9,795 nt of DNA from assembly GCA_031275535.1 (NCBI GenBank), contig JAISOR010000231.1, forward strand, positions 1 through 9,795, given 5' to 3'. The stretch comes from Treponema sp. Its GTDB lineage: Bacteria > Spirochaetota > Spirochaetia > Treponematales > Breznakiellaceae. Every line of letters begins with the position of its first letter. The first letter of the stretch is position 1. Below are positions 1 to 6,356 of the stretch, in pieces. The notes under the pieces were generated by a model. That model was given only the letters and a program-made list of their open reading frames with translations. It did not search any database and was not told the DNA's origin. The translations under genes were made by a program, and so were the position numbers.

Positions 1-47
1 GGGATCGTGAGCTTCCCATCATCATGGAATACATACACTACATTCAT
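1..47 (-). CDS. 5' end of an unidentified minus-strand gene, cut by the window edge
   Basis: Reading the minus strand, an ATG at 47-45 is preceded by a strong GGAGG ribosome binding site (53-57 on the + strand) at a spacing of 5 bases. The frame then stays open to the window edge and gives MNVVYVFHDDGKLTI followed by a partial codon. The frame is also open upstream of this ATG, to a stop near 153, so a longer protein starting at a GTG cannot be excluded, but the Shine-Dalgarno fixes the ATG as the better choice. Fifteen residues are too few to assign a family. The gene points away from ndk and pst, so it is a separate transcription unit. Seen directly: RBS, start and open frame. Inferred: that it is a real gene. 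Confidence 0.5.
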   Translation of the reverse strand, partial: MNVVYVFHDDGKLTI

Positions 48-135
48 AAGAACCTCCACAATGTATATGGTGCAAAGTCCCGGTTTTGCTTGTATTCTTA
101 GGAAAAAATTTTTAAAATTTGTACTGATTGAAGCA

Positions 136-204
136 CTATGCACCTTTCACCAATCCTTCGTTGGTATAGTTCCGTAGATCCGACACGGGCTTGATATTGG
201 GCAT
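136..204 (-). pseudogene. Remnant of a Phd/YefM-type antitoxin N-terminus
   Basis: On the minus strand the ATG at 204-202 opens a 22-codon frame, MPNIKPVSDLRNYTNEGLVKGA, ending at TAG (138-136). The first 13 residues match the typical start of Phd/YefM family type II antitoxins (MPxIxPxSDLRNY...), the DNA-binding half of a toxin-antitoxin pair. Family members usually run to about 80-90 residues and continue into a strand with a TKNG-like motif; here the frame stops right after the first helix. No Shine-Dalgarno lies before the ATG. The sequence immediately upstream is the palindromic element at 211-269, so the control region may have been displaced. No toxin gene is visible beside it. The family call rests on recognising a short motif; the decay is directly visible. 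Confidence 0.5.
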
Positions 205-210
205 AGCTTC

Positions 211-269
211 GAGCCTGTCCCAAAACTAATTAACTGTGCGCTAAAAGCGCACGGTTTTGGGCCAGGCTC
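211..269. repeat. Palindromic element 1 (nested hairpin)
   Basis: The outer arms are GAGCCTGTCCCAAAAC (211-226) and GTTTTGGGCCAGGCTC (254-269), complementary except for one position. Inside them is a second perfect hairpin, GTGCGC (236-241) with GCGCAC (247-252) and a TAAAA loop. The right arm resembles the right arms of the elements at 311-353 and 6321-6356. No run of T follows on either strand, so it does not fit a classical intrinsic terminator. A dispersed small palindromic repeat is the likelier reading. Confidence 0.7.
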
Positions 270-310
270 ATGGAAAAAGTGGCCGGTAGCCCACCTTTTC
301 CCCTAAATCC

Positions 311-353
311 AAGGAAGCTTTCCCAAAAACTGAAGTTTTGGGAAAGCCTCCTT
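311..353. repeat. Palindromic element 2 (18-bp stem)
   Basis: AAGGAAGCTTTCCCAAAA (311-328) pairs with TTTTGGGAAAGCCTCCTT (336-353) with a single mismatch across a 7-base loop. The stretch TGAAGTTTTGGGAAAGCCTC (331-350) matches TGAAGTTTTGAAACAGCCTC (6337-6356) at 17 of 20 positions, linking it to the element between phoU and phoB. The element starts 42 bases after element 1. No T-run follows on either strand. Confidence 0.7.
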
Positions 354-632
354 CTTATGTATTAAAAAAACCCATCTATGTATATACCGGCGATTTCGTT
401 TGTCGCAAGGCCCATGTGGAACAAAAAGAGCGGGCTCCGGGAGACGGAACCTGTTTTCCCCTGTTTTACCACACCGCAAAGTGATGGTAGCGCCGCTGTC
501 GTCCTGGATGATGACGCGATAGTGGGTGGTGGTTCCTCTGGTGATCCGTTAAGCTCCCGGGCAGAACCGGCAGCAATTCTTAGTTTAAAAGAACCACACC
601 GGACCTTCGGTCCCTCTATTCGCAAAGGCCTA
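354..632. other. Intergenic stretch with no supported gene
   Basis: This stretch has long open frames on both strands, for example + 378-674 and - 715-362. None has a convincing ribosome binding site, the frames overlap each other, and the strong ndk promoter lies inside their ends. A small perfect hairpin, GGACC-TTC-GGTCC, sits at 601-613. One minus-strand frame (about 548 to 304) reads rather like protein (segment HYRVIIQDDSGATITLRCG) but has no start codon and opens directly after a stop, so at most it is a relic. I recognise no RNA gene, riboswitch or insertion sequence here. Confidence 0.4.
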
Positions 633-661
633 TTCACAGTCCCCAATATTAGCATTATAAT
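633..661 (+). promoter_or_regulatory. Sigma-70-type promoter of ndk
   Basis: TTCACA (633-638, five of six to TTGACA) and a perfect TATAAT (656-661) are separated by exactly 17 bases. Transcription should start near 668, giving an untranslated leader of about 60 bases before the ATG at 729. This is the strongest promoter match in the window. It suggests that ndk is expressed constitutively and independently of whatever lies to the left. Confidence 0.75.
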
Positions 662-671
662 AGAAAAATTC

Positions 672-690
672 TGAAAACCCCCGGTTTTCA
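672..690. promoter_or_regulatory. Leader hairpin of ndk, terminator-like on the minus strand
   Basis: TGAAAACC (672-679) and GGTTTTCA (683-690) form a perfect 8-bp stem with a CCC loop, starting within a few bases of the predicted ndk transcription start. In the ndk mRNA it would be a 5'-proximal stem-loop. Read on the minus strand the stem is followed by GAATTTTTC, so it could also stop leftward transcription. Which role applies cannot be told from sequence. Confidence 0.5.
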
Positions 691-728
691 AAGGTTCCCT
701 TAATGCGCTTATCAAGGAGTACGATATA

Positions 729-1928
729 ATGCAGCAGACCCTTTCCTATGTCATGGTAACCCCCTATACTATCGCCAAAAGCCGGACCGGCGGGGTAATT
801 GCGAGGCTCCTTTCCCGCCTGGACCTGGAACTGGTGGGCGCCCAAATCCTGGCCCCGGACGAGGCCTTTGTGCGGGAATACGCCCTGTCCATCAGGTCGC
901 AGGGGGACCCGAACACCCCCGAAGGGGCTAAACTATTGGCCGATTATGTTGAACGCCACTTTGCCCCCTCGGAGGGAAGGAAACACCGGGCCCTGCTCCT
1001 CCTGTTCCGGGGAGATGAGCCCTGCCGTAAACTGAGCGATATCTGCGGCGCCCTCTACCCGGAAAACAAGAGCATCGAGTCTATAACCGGGGAAACCATC
1101 CGGGATACCTATGCGGACCTTATTATGTCCTCCGATGAGCCCCCCAGGGTCAGCTACTTTGAACCGGCGGTTCTGACCCCCCGGCGGCAGGAATGGGCGG
1201 ATAGGAATTTAAGCTTCTTCTCCCGGTTTTTGACGGGCCAGGAAAACATCGTCGAAAACCTCAAATACCCGGATCCCGCCAAAATTGAAAGGACCCTGGT
1301 GATCATCAAGCCGGATAATTGGCAGTACGCATCCTCCAAGCCGGGGACCATTATCGACATGTTTTCCAGGACAGGGCTGCGTATCGTGGGCATTAAGGTC
1401 CACCGTTTTTCCCTGGCCGAGGCCCTGGAATTTTACGGCCCCGTGGAAACGGCTTTAATAGACAAACTGGCCTCCAGTTTTGGAAACCGGGCCAGGGAAA
1501 TCCTGGAAAAGGAATTCAATATATCCCTTAGCAAGCATACCGCAAAGGTTCTAACGGAAAATTTCGGCATTGAATGTGCAAAGGATCAATTCCGGCAGAT
1601 CATCGAGTTCATGTCCGGCATAAAGCCCGAATCCTGCCCGGTGGAAGAAATCCACAACCCCGGCAGTGTCAAATGTATGATCCTGGTCTATGAGGGGGAG
1701 GGGGCGATCGAAAAGATCCGCGATGTCCTGGGACCCACGGATCCCCTCAAGGCTCCGGGGGGTACGGTGCGCCGGGAATTCGGCAGTAATGTGATGATCA
1801 ATACCGCCCATGCGTCGGATTCCCCGGAGAATGCAAACCGGGAAATGGCCATTGTCAAGGTAAACCACAATTCAATGGGGGAGATCATCAGCGCCTACCT
1901 TTCCCTAAAGCAAAAAGGGGTCCAATGA
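729..1928 (+). CDS. ndk: Nucleoside diphosphate kinase, two Ndk-like domains with only the second catalytically intact
   Basis: Ndk moves the gamma phosphate between nucleoside tri- and diphosphates through a phospho-histidine intermediate, in the cytoplasm. The 399-residue product is far longer than the usual 140-150. Residues about 187-375 form an Ndk domain: KPD at 194-196, the GGTVRREFG segment at 344-352, and the active-site block NTAHASDSPENANREM at 358-373 with catalytic His361. About 60 extra residues (around 240-312) interrupt this domain. Residues about 5-163 repeat the fold outline (MVTPYTIAKSRTGG near the start, GETIRDTYAD at 121-130, QEWADRN at 154-160), but the position aligned with the catalytic histidine is a leucine (Leu149). 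The first copy is therefore probably structural or regulatory. AAGGAG at 714-719, nine bases before the ATG, supports the start. It has its own promoter and is separate from the pst genes. Activity remains an inference. Confidence 0.8.
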   Translation: MQQTLSYVMVTPYTIAKSRTGGVIARLLSRLDLELVGAQILAPDEAFVREYALSIRSQGDPNTPEGAKLLADYVERHFAPSEGRKHRALLLLFRGDEPCRKLSDICGALYPENKSIESITGETIRDTYADLIMSSDEPPRVSYFEPAVLTPRRQEWADRNLSFFSRFLTGQENIVENLKYPDPAKIERTLVIIKPDNWQYASSKPGTIIDMFSRTGLRIVGIKVHRFSLAEALEFYGPVETALIDKLASSFGNRAREILEKEFNISLSKHTAKVLTENFGIECAKDQFRQIIEFMSGIKPESCPVEEIHNPGSVKCMILVYEGEGAIEKIRDVLGPTDPLKAPGGTVRREFGSNVMINTAHASDSPENANREMAIVKVNHNSMGEIISAYLSLKQKGVQ

Positions 1929-1931
1929 TTT

Positions 1932-1975
1932 TTTTAACCCCCTTTTAACAAATCCCTCACACCTTTTTAACAGGG
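1932..1975 (+). promoter_or_regulatory. Putative Pho box: 11-bp phased direct repeats upstream of pstS
   Basis: Four consecutive 11-bp units begin at 1932, 1943, 1954 and 1965. Units 1, 2 and 4 start with TTTTAAC; unit 3 is degenerate (CCCTCAC, keeping T4, A6 and C7). The embedded hexamers are TTAACC, TTAACA, CTCACA and TTAACA. PhoB/PhoP-type winged-helix regulators are known to bind tandem repeats with an 11-bp period; the Bacillus PhoP repeat TT(A/C/T)A(C/A)A is especially close. The last heptamer ends at 1971, ten bases before the -10-like hexamer at 1982, the spacing known for PhoB-activated promoters. That phoB lies in the same locus makes it the natural ligand, but binding is inferred. 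Confidence 0.65.
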
Positions 1976-1981
1976 CAATCT

Positions 1982-1987
1982 TATGTT
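1982..1987 (+). promoter_or_regulatory. -10-like hexamer of the pst promoter
   Basis: TATGTT matches TATAAT at four of six positions. No good -35 hexamer lies at the usual distance; instead the TTTTAAC repeat array occupies that position, as in activator-dependent Pho promoters. The predicted start is near 1994, leaving a short leader before pstS. Confidence 0.5.
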
Positions 1988-2008
1988 CTTCTTAATCATT
2001 TTAAGAAG
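1988..2008 (+). promoter_or_regulatory. Dyad overlapping the pstS ribosome binding site
   Basis: CTTCTTAA (1988-1995) and TTAAGAAG (2001-2008) are a perfect inverted repeat around a TCATT loop. The right arm covers the first bases of the Shine-Dalgarno AAGGAG (2006-2011). If transcription starts upstream of 1988, the hairpin would partly mask ribosome entry. If it starts near 1994, as the -10 suggests, the left arm would be missing from the RNA, and the dyad would be a DNA element or chance. Confidence 0.35.
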
Positions 2009-2017
2009 GAGTTAGAT

Positions 2018-2845
2018 ATGAAGAAATCACCCCTAGCACTGTTTCTGGGAATCGCCCTGTTAAGCCCGCTTTTTGCGGCGCCTTCCAAAGAAGGCCAAAC
2101 CCAGACCGCCGCGGCCTATACCATTGAGGTAGCGGGCTCAACATCGGTAACGCCCCTAATGGAACTCTTAGCCGCCGATTACGGAAAAGTACGGGCCAAT
2201 GTACGGATCAACATCAACGGCACCGGTTCCTCCGACGGCATCAAGGCGGCGGCCTCGGGGGCCAGCGAACTGGGAATGTCCAGCCGCGAACTGAGCGCCA
2301 CGGAAAAGGGATCGGGCCTGGACGAGCTGATCATCGCCATTGACGGTATCGCGGTTATCGTGAACAGCAACAATCCCGTCGGCAATCTGACCATGGACCA
2401 GATTCGGAACATCTATACCGGGCAGATCACCAACTGGAGCGATGTGGTCCCCGGCAAGAGCGGCAGAATCGCGGTAGTTTCCCGGGAACCCGGATCGGGA
2501 ACCAGGGGGGCCTTTGAGGAAATTGTCGGCTTCCAGGACAAGCTCGTTCTGGGGGCCACGGAATTTGACGGAACCGGCGCTATAAAGGCGGAAATATCCC
2601 GCAATCCCGACGCCATCGGTTATATTTCCCTTGGTTCGGTGGACGGCTCCGTCAAGACCGTACCGGTGGAGGGGGTAAACGCCACCAACGCCAACGTGGT
2701 AAACGGCAGCTATAAGATCGCCCGGCCCTTCATAGTCCTCTCCCTAAAGGACAAAATAAGCCAGGAAACCAGGAGCTTCCTTGACTGGATCATGGGCCCC
2801 GGGGGACAGGCGATTGTAAAAACAAGCTGGATTCCGGTACGGTAA
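2018..2845 (+). CDS. pstS: Phosphate ABC transporter substrate-binding protein PstS
   Basis: This is the periplasmic phosphate receptor that feeds the PstCAB transporter. The 275-residue product starts with a signal peptide (MKK, hydrophobic 5-20, likely cut around Ala20-Ala21). Binding-site segments appear in the expected order: AGSTSVTP at 39-46, NGTGSSDGIKAA at 67-78, SSREL at 88-92, and SREPGSGTRGAF at 155-166. In the last one Arg156, Ser160, Gly161 and Thr162 match in spacing the Arg-x3-Ser-Gly-Thr phosphate ligands of Escherichia coli PstS. There is no lipobox cysteine, so it should be a soluble periplasmic protein, not a lipoprotein. AAGGAG (2006-2011), six bases from the ATG, supports the start. 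It is the first gene of the pst operon, behind the Pho-box-like array. pstC follows after six bases, with its ribosome binding site overlapping the pstS stop. Confidence 0.95.
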   Translation: MKKSPLALFLGIALLSPLFAAPSKEGQTQTAAAYTIEVAGSTSVTPLMELLAADYGKVRANVRININGTGSSDGIKAAASGASELGMSSRELSATEKGSGLDELIIAIDGIAVIVNSNNPVGNLTMDQIRNIYTGQITNWSDVVPGKSGRIAVVSREPGSGTRGAFEEIVGFQDKLVLGATEFDGTGAIKAEISRNPDAIGYISLGSVDGSVKTVPVEGVNATNANVVNGSYKIARPFIVLSLKDKISQETRSFLDWIMGPGGQAIVKTSWIPVR

Positions 2846-2851
2846 GGACTT

Positions 2852-4051
2852 ATGCTGAAGGTCCGCCGCAGGATTGACATCTTCTTTAAGTACCTTTTCA
2901 GAGTGGTCTCGGGGTTTTCTATCCTTGCCCTGGGGGCCATTCTGATCTTTGTTTTTATCCAGGGAGCGGAACCCTTTCTGTTTCCCACCGCCTCCGGGAT
3001 ACAAATGGTAACCGAGGGGATTGATGAAATAACCGTAAACGGCGAAACATACCGGGATGCCAGGCTCATAGACATCCCCCGGGATACGGAGGAACTATCC
3101 GTCCGGTTCACCCGGGGGGAAAGGGTGGAAGCGCTGCGACTATCCATCAGGGAAGACGCGGGGGAAAGGGAAGAGAAGCTCCTCTTTAGCGGATCGGAAG
3201 ATGGGAAACTGAGCTACCCCGAAGAGTATGTGTATACCCTGTCGTATGCCGGGTCCATGCCCGGCCTGGGACAGAAGATACATATCATACTGCCCGAGCC
3301 CCGGTACAGCTTATCCCGCTTCCTGGGCGGGCTGGACTGGCGGCCTACCTACAATAAAATATACGGCATCCTCCCCATGATCCTGGGGACCATCCTGGCC
3401 AGTTTCGGGGCCATCCTCTTAGGGGTTCCCATTGCCCTCTTGTGCAGCCTCTTTATGGCAGAATTCCTCCCGGAAAGACCCGCGGCCCTGGCCCGGAGCG
3501 GCATAGAACTGCTGGCGGGAATTCCCTCGGTGGTATACGGGTTTTTCGGCCTCATGGTAGTGGTCCCCAGGGTAAAAAACATATTCCGCGTCCCCTCGGG
3601 CAACGGCCTCCTTTCGGCCATTTTGATCCTCGCCATCATGATCCTTCCCACGGTAATCACCATTGCTGAAACGTCCATGCGGGCGGTGCCCCAGTCCTAC
3701 CGGGAAGCCTCCCTTTCCCTGGGGGCAAGCAGGATGCAGACCGCCTGGAAGGTCGTGCTGCCCCACGCCCGGTCGGGGGTAATAACCGGGATCATCCTGG
3801 GGATTTCCCGGGCCGTGGGAGAAACCATGGCGGTGATCCTGGTGGCGGGAAATTCCGCCCAGCTAATCCACAGTCCCCTGGACAGCGTGCGGACCCTTAC
3901 CGCCACCATTGCCCTGGAAATGGGTTACGCCCAGGGGAGGCATAGCCAGATCCTGTTTTCCATAGGAGTTACCCTGTTCATCCTCATCCTGCTTCTGAAC
4001 AGCATCATCCTCTGGTTCAGGCATATCCGGGGCGGGGAGTTTGAAGGATGA
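2852..4051 (+). CDS. pstC: Phosphate ABC transporter permease PstC, with an unusual extracytoplasmic insert
   Basis: PstC is one of two membrane subunits of the phosphate channel. The product has 399 residues, against roughly 300-320 for typical PstC. TM1 lies at about 16-38. Next comes a polar, probably beta-rich segment (about 49-150), then the usual RFLGGLDW..YGILP lead-in (about 146-165) and a permease core from 161 to 390. The ABC-coupling loop is intact: EASLSLGAS from Glu285, then PHARSGVITGI (304-314) and SRAVGETMAV (319-328). By the positive-inside rule, the extra segment sits outside the inner membrane, facing PstS. AAGGA (2844-2848) overlaps the pstS stop and stands only three bases before the ATG. 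The gene ends in an ATGA overlap with pstA, suggesting translational coupling. Identity is secure; the role of the insert is unknown. Confidence 0.93.
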   Translation: MLKVRRRIDIFFKYLFRVVSGFSILALGAILIFVFIQGAEPFLFPTASGIQMVTEGIDEITVNGETYRDARLIDIPRDTEELSVRFTRGERVEALRLSIREDAGEREEKLLFSGSEDGKLSYPEEYVYTLSYAGSMPGLGQKIHIILPEPRYSLSRFLGGLDWRPTYNKIYGILPMILGTILASFGAILLGVPIALLCSLFMAEFLPERPAALARSGIELLAGIPSVVYGFFGLMVVVPRVKNIFRVPSGNGLLSAILILAIMILPTVITIAETSMRAVPQSYREASLSLGASRMQTAWKVVLPHARSGVITGIILGISRAVGETMAVILVAGNSAQLIHSPLDSVRTLTATIALEMGYAQGRHSQILFSIGVTLFILILLLNSIILWFRHIRGGEFEG

Positions 4052-4890
4052 CAAAAAAAAGAAAGCTTAAAGACGCCCTTATATACGGCGTCATGGCGGC
4101 ATCCCTGTTGCTTGTGCTGGTGGTCCTGGTATATATCCTTGTCTATATCCTGATTCAATCCTCGGGGTATTTGAATTTCTCCTTTATCGTCCGTTCCGCC
4201 CAGGAGGGCGGCATATACCCCATGATCATCACCACCCTCTATGTGGTGATCCTGTCCCTGGTAATCGCCTTACCCATCGGCATTATGACCGCCGTCTTTC
4301 TCAATGAATATGCCGGCAATTCCCCGCTTATCCGCCTCCTCCGGCTGGCCATAGAAACCCTGGCGGGGATTCCCTCAATCTTATACGGATTATTCGGCCT
4401 CCTCGTATTCTGCCGCTTCTTCGGATTCGGCCAGTCCATTGCGGCGGGAGGATTTACCCTAAGCATCATGATCCTGCCGGTCATTATCCGGACCACCGAA
4501 GAATCCCTCAAGACCATTCCCAACAGTTTTCGGGAAGGGGCCCTTTCTTTGGGGGCCACCAAATTTCAAACCATCCTCCATGTGGTTATTCCCGCGGCCC
4601 TGCCGGGCATAGCGGCGTCCACGATCCTTGCCATAGGAAGGGTGGTGGGAGAGTCCGCGCCGGTGCTTCTTACCGTGGGTATTGCCCGGAATATCCCCGG
4701 ATCGATCTTCGATTCCGGGCGGACCCTGACTATTCATCTCTACTATTTAACCAAGGAGGCAATTAATCCGGAAGATTTCGGCCTTGCCTTTGCCACCGCG
4801 GGGATCCTTATTATCCTGGTGCTGATCATCAACACCGCCACAAAAATTATTTCAGACCGCTTTAGAAAAAAAATGGGAGACACAAAATGA
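4048..4890 (+). CDS. pstA: Phosphate ABC transporter permease PstA
   Basis: PstA is the partner permease of PstC, 280 residues, a normal family length. A first membrane helix (about 11-36) is followed by the core beginning [19 protein letters not shown] (54-72). Next are [21 protein letters not shown] (101-121) and the ABC-coupling loop [21 protein letters not shown] (152-172), then [15 protein letters not shown] (187-201), all typical of PstA. The last helix lies near 248-265. The ATG overlaps the pstC stop (ATGA) with GGGGAG at 4034-4039, eight bases upstream. Its own stop overlaps the pstB start in the same way, so C, A and B are probably made in equal amounts. Unlike pstC it carries no large insert. 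Confidence 0.95.
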   Translation: MTKKRKLKDALIYGVMAASLLLVLVVLVYILVYILIQSSGYLNFSFIVRSAQEGGIYPMIITTLYVVILSLVIALPIGIMTAVFLNEYAGNSPLIRLLRLAIETLAGIPSILYGLFGLLVFCRFFGFGQSIAAGGFTLSIMILPVIIRTTEESLKTIPNSFREGALSLGATKFQTILHVVIPAALPGIAASTILAIGRVVGESAPVLLTVGIARNIPGSIFDSGRTLTIHLYYLTKEAINPEDFGLAFATAGILIILVLIINTATKIISDRFRKKMGDTK

Positions 4891-5648
4891 CTAGGGCCGA
4901 AAAAAAACTGGAGGTCCGGGACCTGGATCTGTTCTATGGGGATTTCCAGGCCCTGAAGCGAATCACCCTTTCCCTGGAACGGCAGGAAATAGCCGCCCTT
5001 ATCGGGCCCTCGGGCTGCGGAAAATCCACCTTTATCAGGGTGATCAACCGGATGAACGACCTTATCCCCTCCTGCCGGATCAGCGGCCGGGTCCTCCTGG
5101 ACGGCCAGGATGTCTACGGAAACCTGGATGTAACCGAACTGCGAAGCCGGGTTGGAATGGTGTTCCAAAAACCCAACCCTTTTAATATGAATATTTTTGA
5201 TAACGTGGCCTATGGCCCGCGGATGGGAGGGCTGGGGGATAAAAAAAGACTAGGCGAATTGGTCGAGACATCCCTAAAAAAAGCCGCGCTCTGGGACGAG
5301 GTAAAGGACCGGTTAAAAAGATCGGCCCAGAGTTTATCCGGCGGCCAGCAGCAGCGGCTCTGTATAGCCAGAAGTATCGCCATGGAGCCGGAAATAATTC
5401 TTATGGACGAACCCACCAGCGCCCTGGACCCCATAGCCACCGGCAGGATCGAAGAACTCATGGGGGAATTGAAAAAGGACTTCAGCATCATAATCGTAAC
5501 CCACGCCATGCATCAGGCGGCCAGGGTAAGCGACAAAACCGCTTTTTTCCTCCTGGGGGAACTTATTGAATACGGCAATACGAAACAGATATTTACCAAT
5601 CCCCGGGACAAACGGACCGAGGATTACATATCAGGCAGATTCGGCTGA
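4887..5648 (+). CDS. pstB: Phosphate ABC transporter ATP-binding protein PstB
   Basis: PstB hydrolyses ATP on the cytoplasmic face to drive phosphate import through PstCA. All ABC motifs are present in the 253 residues: Walker [10 protein letters not shown] (40-48), Q-loop Gln94 in FQKPNPF, signature LSGGQQQR (150-157), Walker B ILMDE (171-175, catalytic Glu175), D-loop SALD (178-181), and H-loop His206. The block [20 protein letters not shown] (54-73) and [18 protein letters not shown] (95-112) are typical of PstB rather than other importers. The start codon overlaps the pstA stop (ATGA). The end abuts the phoU leader, where the phoU ribosome binding site begins three bases after the pstB stop. 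Confidence 0.96.
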   Translation: MTRAEKKLEVRDLDLFYGDFQALKRITLSLERQEIAALIGPSGCGKSTFIRVINRMNDLIPSCRISGRVLLDGQDVYGNLDVTELRSRVGMVFQKPNPFNMNIFDNVAYGPRMGGLGDKKRLGELVETSLKKAALWDEVKDRLKRSAQSLSGGQQQRLCIARSIAMEPEIILMDEPTSALDPIATGRIEELMGELKKDFSIIIVTHAMHQAARVSDKTAFFLLGELIEYGNTKQIFTNPRDKRTEDYISGRFG

Positions 5649-5660
5649 TTGGGGAAAAAC

Positions 5661-6320
5661 ATGAATACACGGATATTTTTTTTGGAAGAGATGAACCGGC
5701 TCCGGCACGATATACTAACCATGGCGTCCCGGGTCGAGGAAGACCTGGGCAAGGCCCTGCGGGCCCTGCGGAACAACGATACGGAACTGGCAAAGGAAGT
5801 CAAGGCCGACGATGCGGTGGTCAACGCCATGCAGCTTAAAATAGAAGATCAGACGGCCATACTCATCGCCACCCAGCAGCCGGTGGCCAGGGATCTGCGG
5901 GAACTGGTAACTATATTGAAGATTACCGGCAATATTGAACGGGCCGGGGATCATGCGGTACACTTAGCCAAGGCGGTGATAAAACTTTCGGGCAAACCGC
6001 CCTTCCGGTCCATGGAACACCTGGAACAGATGGCGGAAACCGGACAAGAGATGATCCGCTCCGCCATATCCGCCTTCCTTAGCCAGGACGCGGAGGCGGC
6101 GAGAAAAGTGGCGCTCCTGGATGACCGGATAGACGCGGAGCATAAGGCCCTGACCGAAGAGATCCTAAACCTGATGAAGGAACATCCTGAATTGATAAAG
6201 AAGGCGGTGATTCTTCTGAACACCTCCGGTTTTCTTGAACGCCTGGGGGATCATATTACCAATATATGCGAAGGCATAATATATATGGTAGAAAGTAAAC
6301 ATGAAGAGTTAAATGAGTGA
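5661..6320 (+). CDS. phoU: Phosphate signalling protein PhoU
   Basis: PhoU is a cytoplasmic metal-binding helical protein that links the Pst transporter to the PhoR kinase and keeps the Pho response off when phosphate is plentiful. The 219 residues form two PhoU repeats, each with its E-R-x-G-D motif: IERAGDH (92-98) and LERLGDH (192-198). The ATG at 5661 is chosen because GGGGAA (5651-5656) lies five bases upstream. A TTG at 5649 would also be in frame, directly after the pstB stop, but the Shine-Dalgarno itself overlaps that codon. In the first repeat the position of the asparagine that follows the second motif (Asn201) holds a histidine (His101), a small variation. The gene is followed by a palindromic repeat before phoB. 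Confidence 0.92.
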   Translation: MNTRIFFLEEMNRLRHDILTMASRVEEDLGKALRALRNNDTELAKEVKADDAVVNAMQLKIEDQTAILIATQQPVARDLRELVTILKITGNIERAGDHAVHLAKAVIKLSGKPPFRSMEHLEQMAETGQEMIRSAISAFLSQDAEAARKVALLDDRIDAEHKALTEEILNLMKEHPELIKKAVILLNTSGFLERLGDHITNICEGIIYMVESKHEELNE

Positions 6321-6356
6321 AGCTGTTCTAAAAAAATGAAGTTTTGAAACAGCCTC
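6321..6356. repeat. Palindromic element 3, between phoU and phoB
   Basis: GCTGTT (6322-6327) pairs with AACAGC (6348-6353); after one mismatch, TAAAA (6329-6333) pairs with TTTTG (6342-6346). The loop is AAATGAAG. The right side, TGAAGTTTTGAAACAGCCTC (6337-6356), matches element 2 (331-350) at 17 of 20 positions. The element begins at the base after the phoU stop. No T-run follows on the + strand, so strong termination is unlikely. It could trim or partly attenuate the transcript between pstSCAB-phoU and phoBR. Confidence 0.6.

Noticed and set aside
378..674. 98-codon + strand open frame upstream of ndk
   Set aside because: It has no ribosome binding site, its composition is unlike a folded protein, it is covered by open frames on the other strand, and its end contains the -35 and -10 of the ndk promoter.
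362..715. 117-codon minus-strand open frame
   Set aside because: It has no clear Shine-Dalgarno, overlaps the ndk leader and promoter, and has no recognisable motif. Open frames this long arise readily in GC-rich DNA.
725..730. TATAAT overlapping the ndk start codon
   Set aside because: It would start transcription inside the gene, and the promoter at 633-661 is a better and properly placed match.
1929..1950. Terminator after ndk (seven Ts following the stop)
   Set aside because: There is no hairpin before the T-run. The Ts belong to the TTTTAAC repeat array, so read-through from ndk into pstS cannot be excluded.
5649..5660. TTG start for phoU that would extend it by four residues
   Set aside because: The GGGGAA ribosome binding site for the ATG at 5661 overlaps this TTG, and the TTG has no site of its own at a proper distance.
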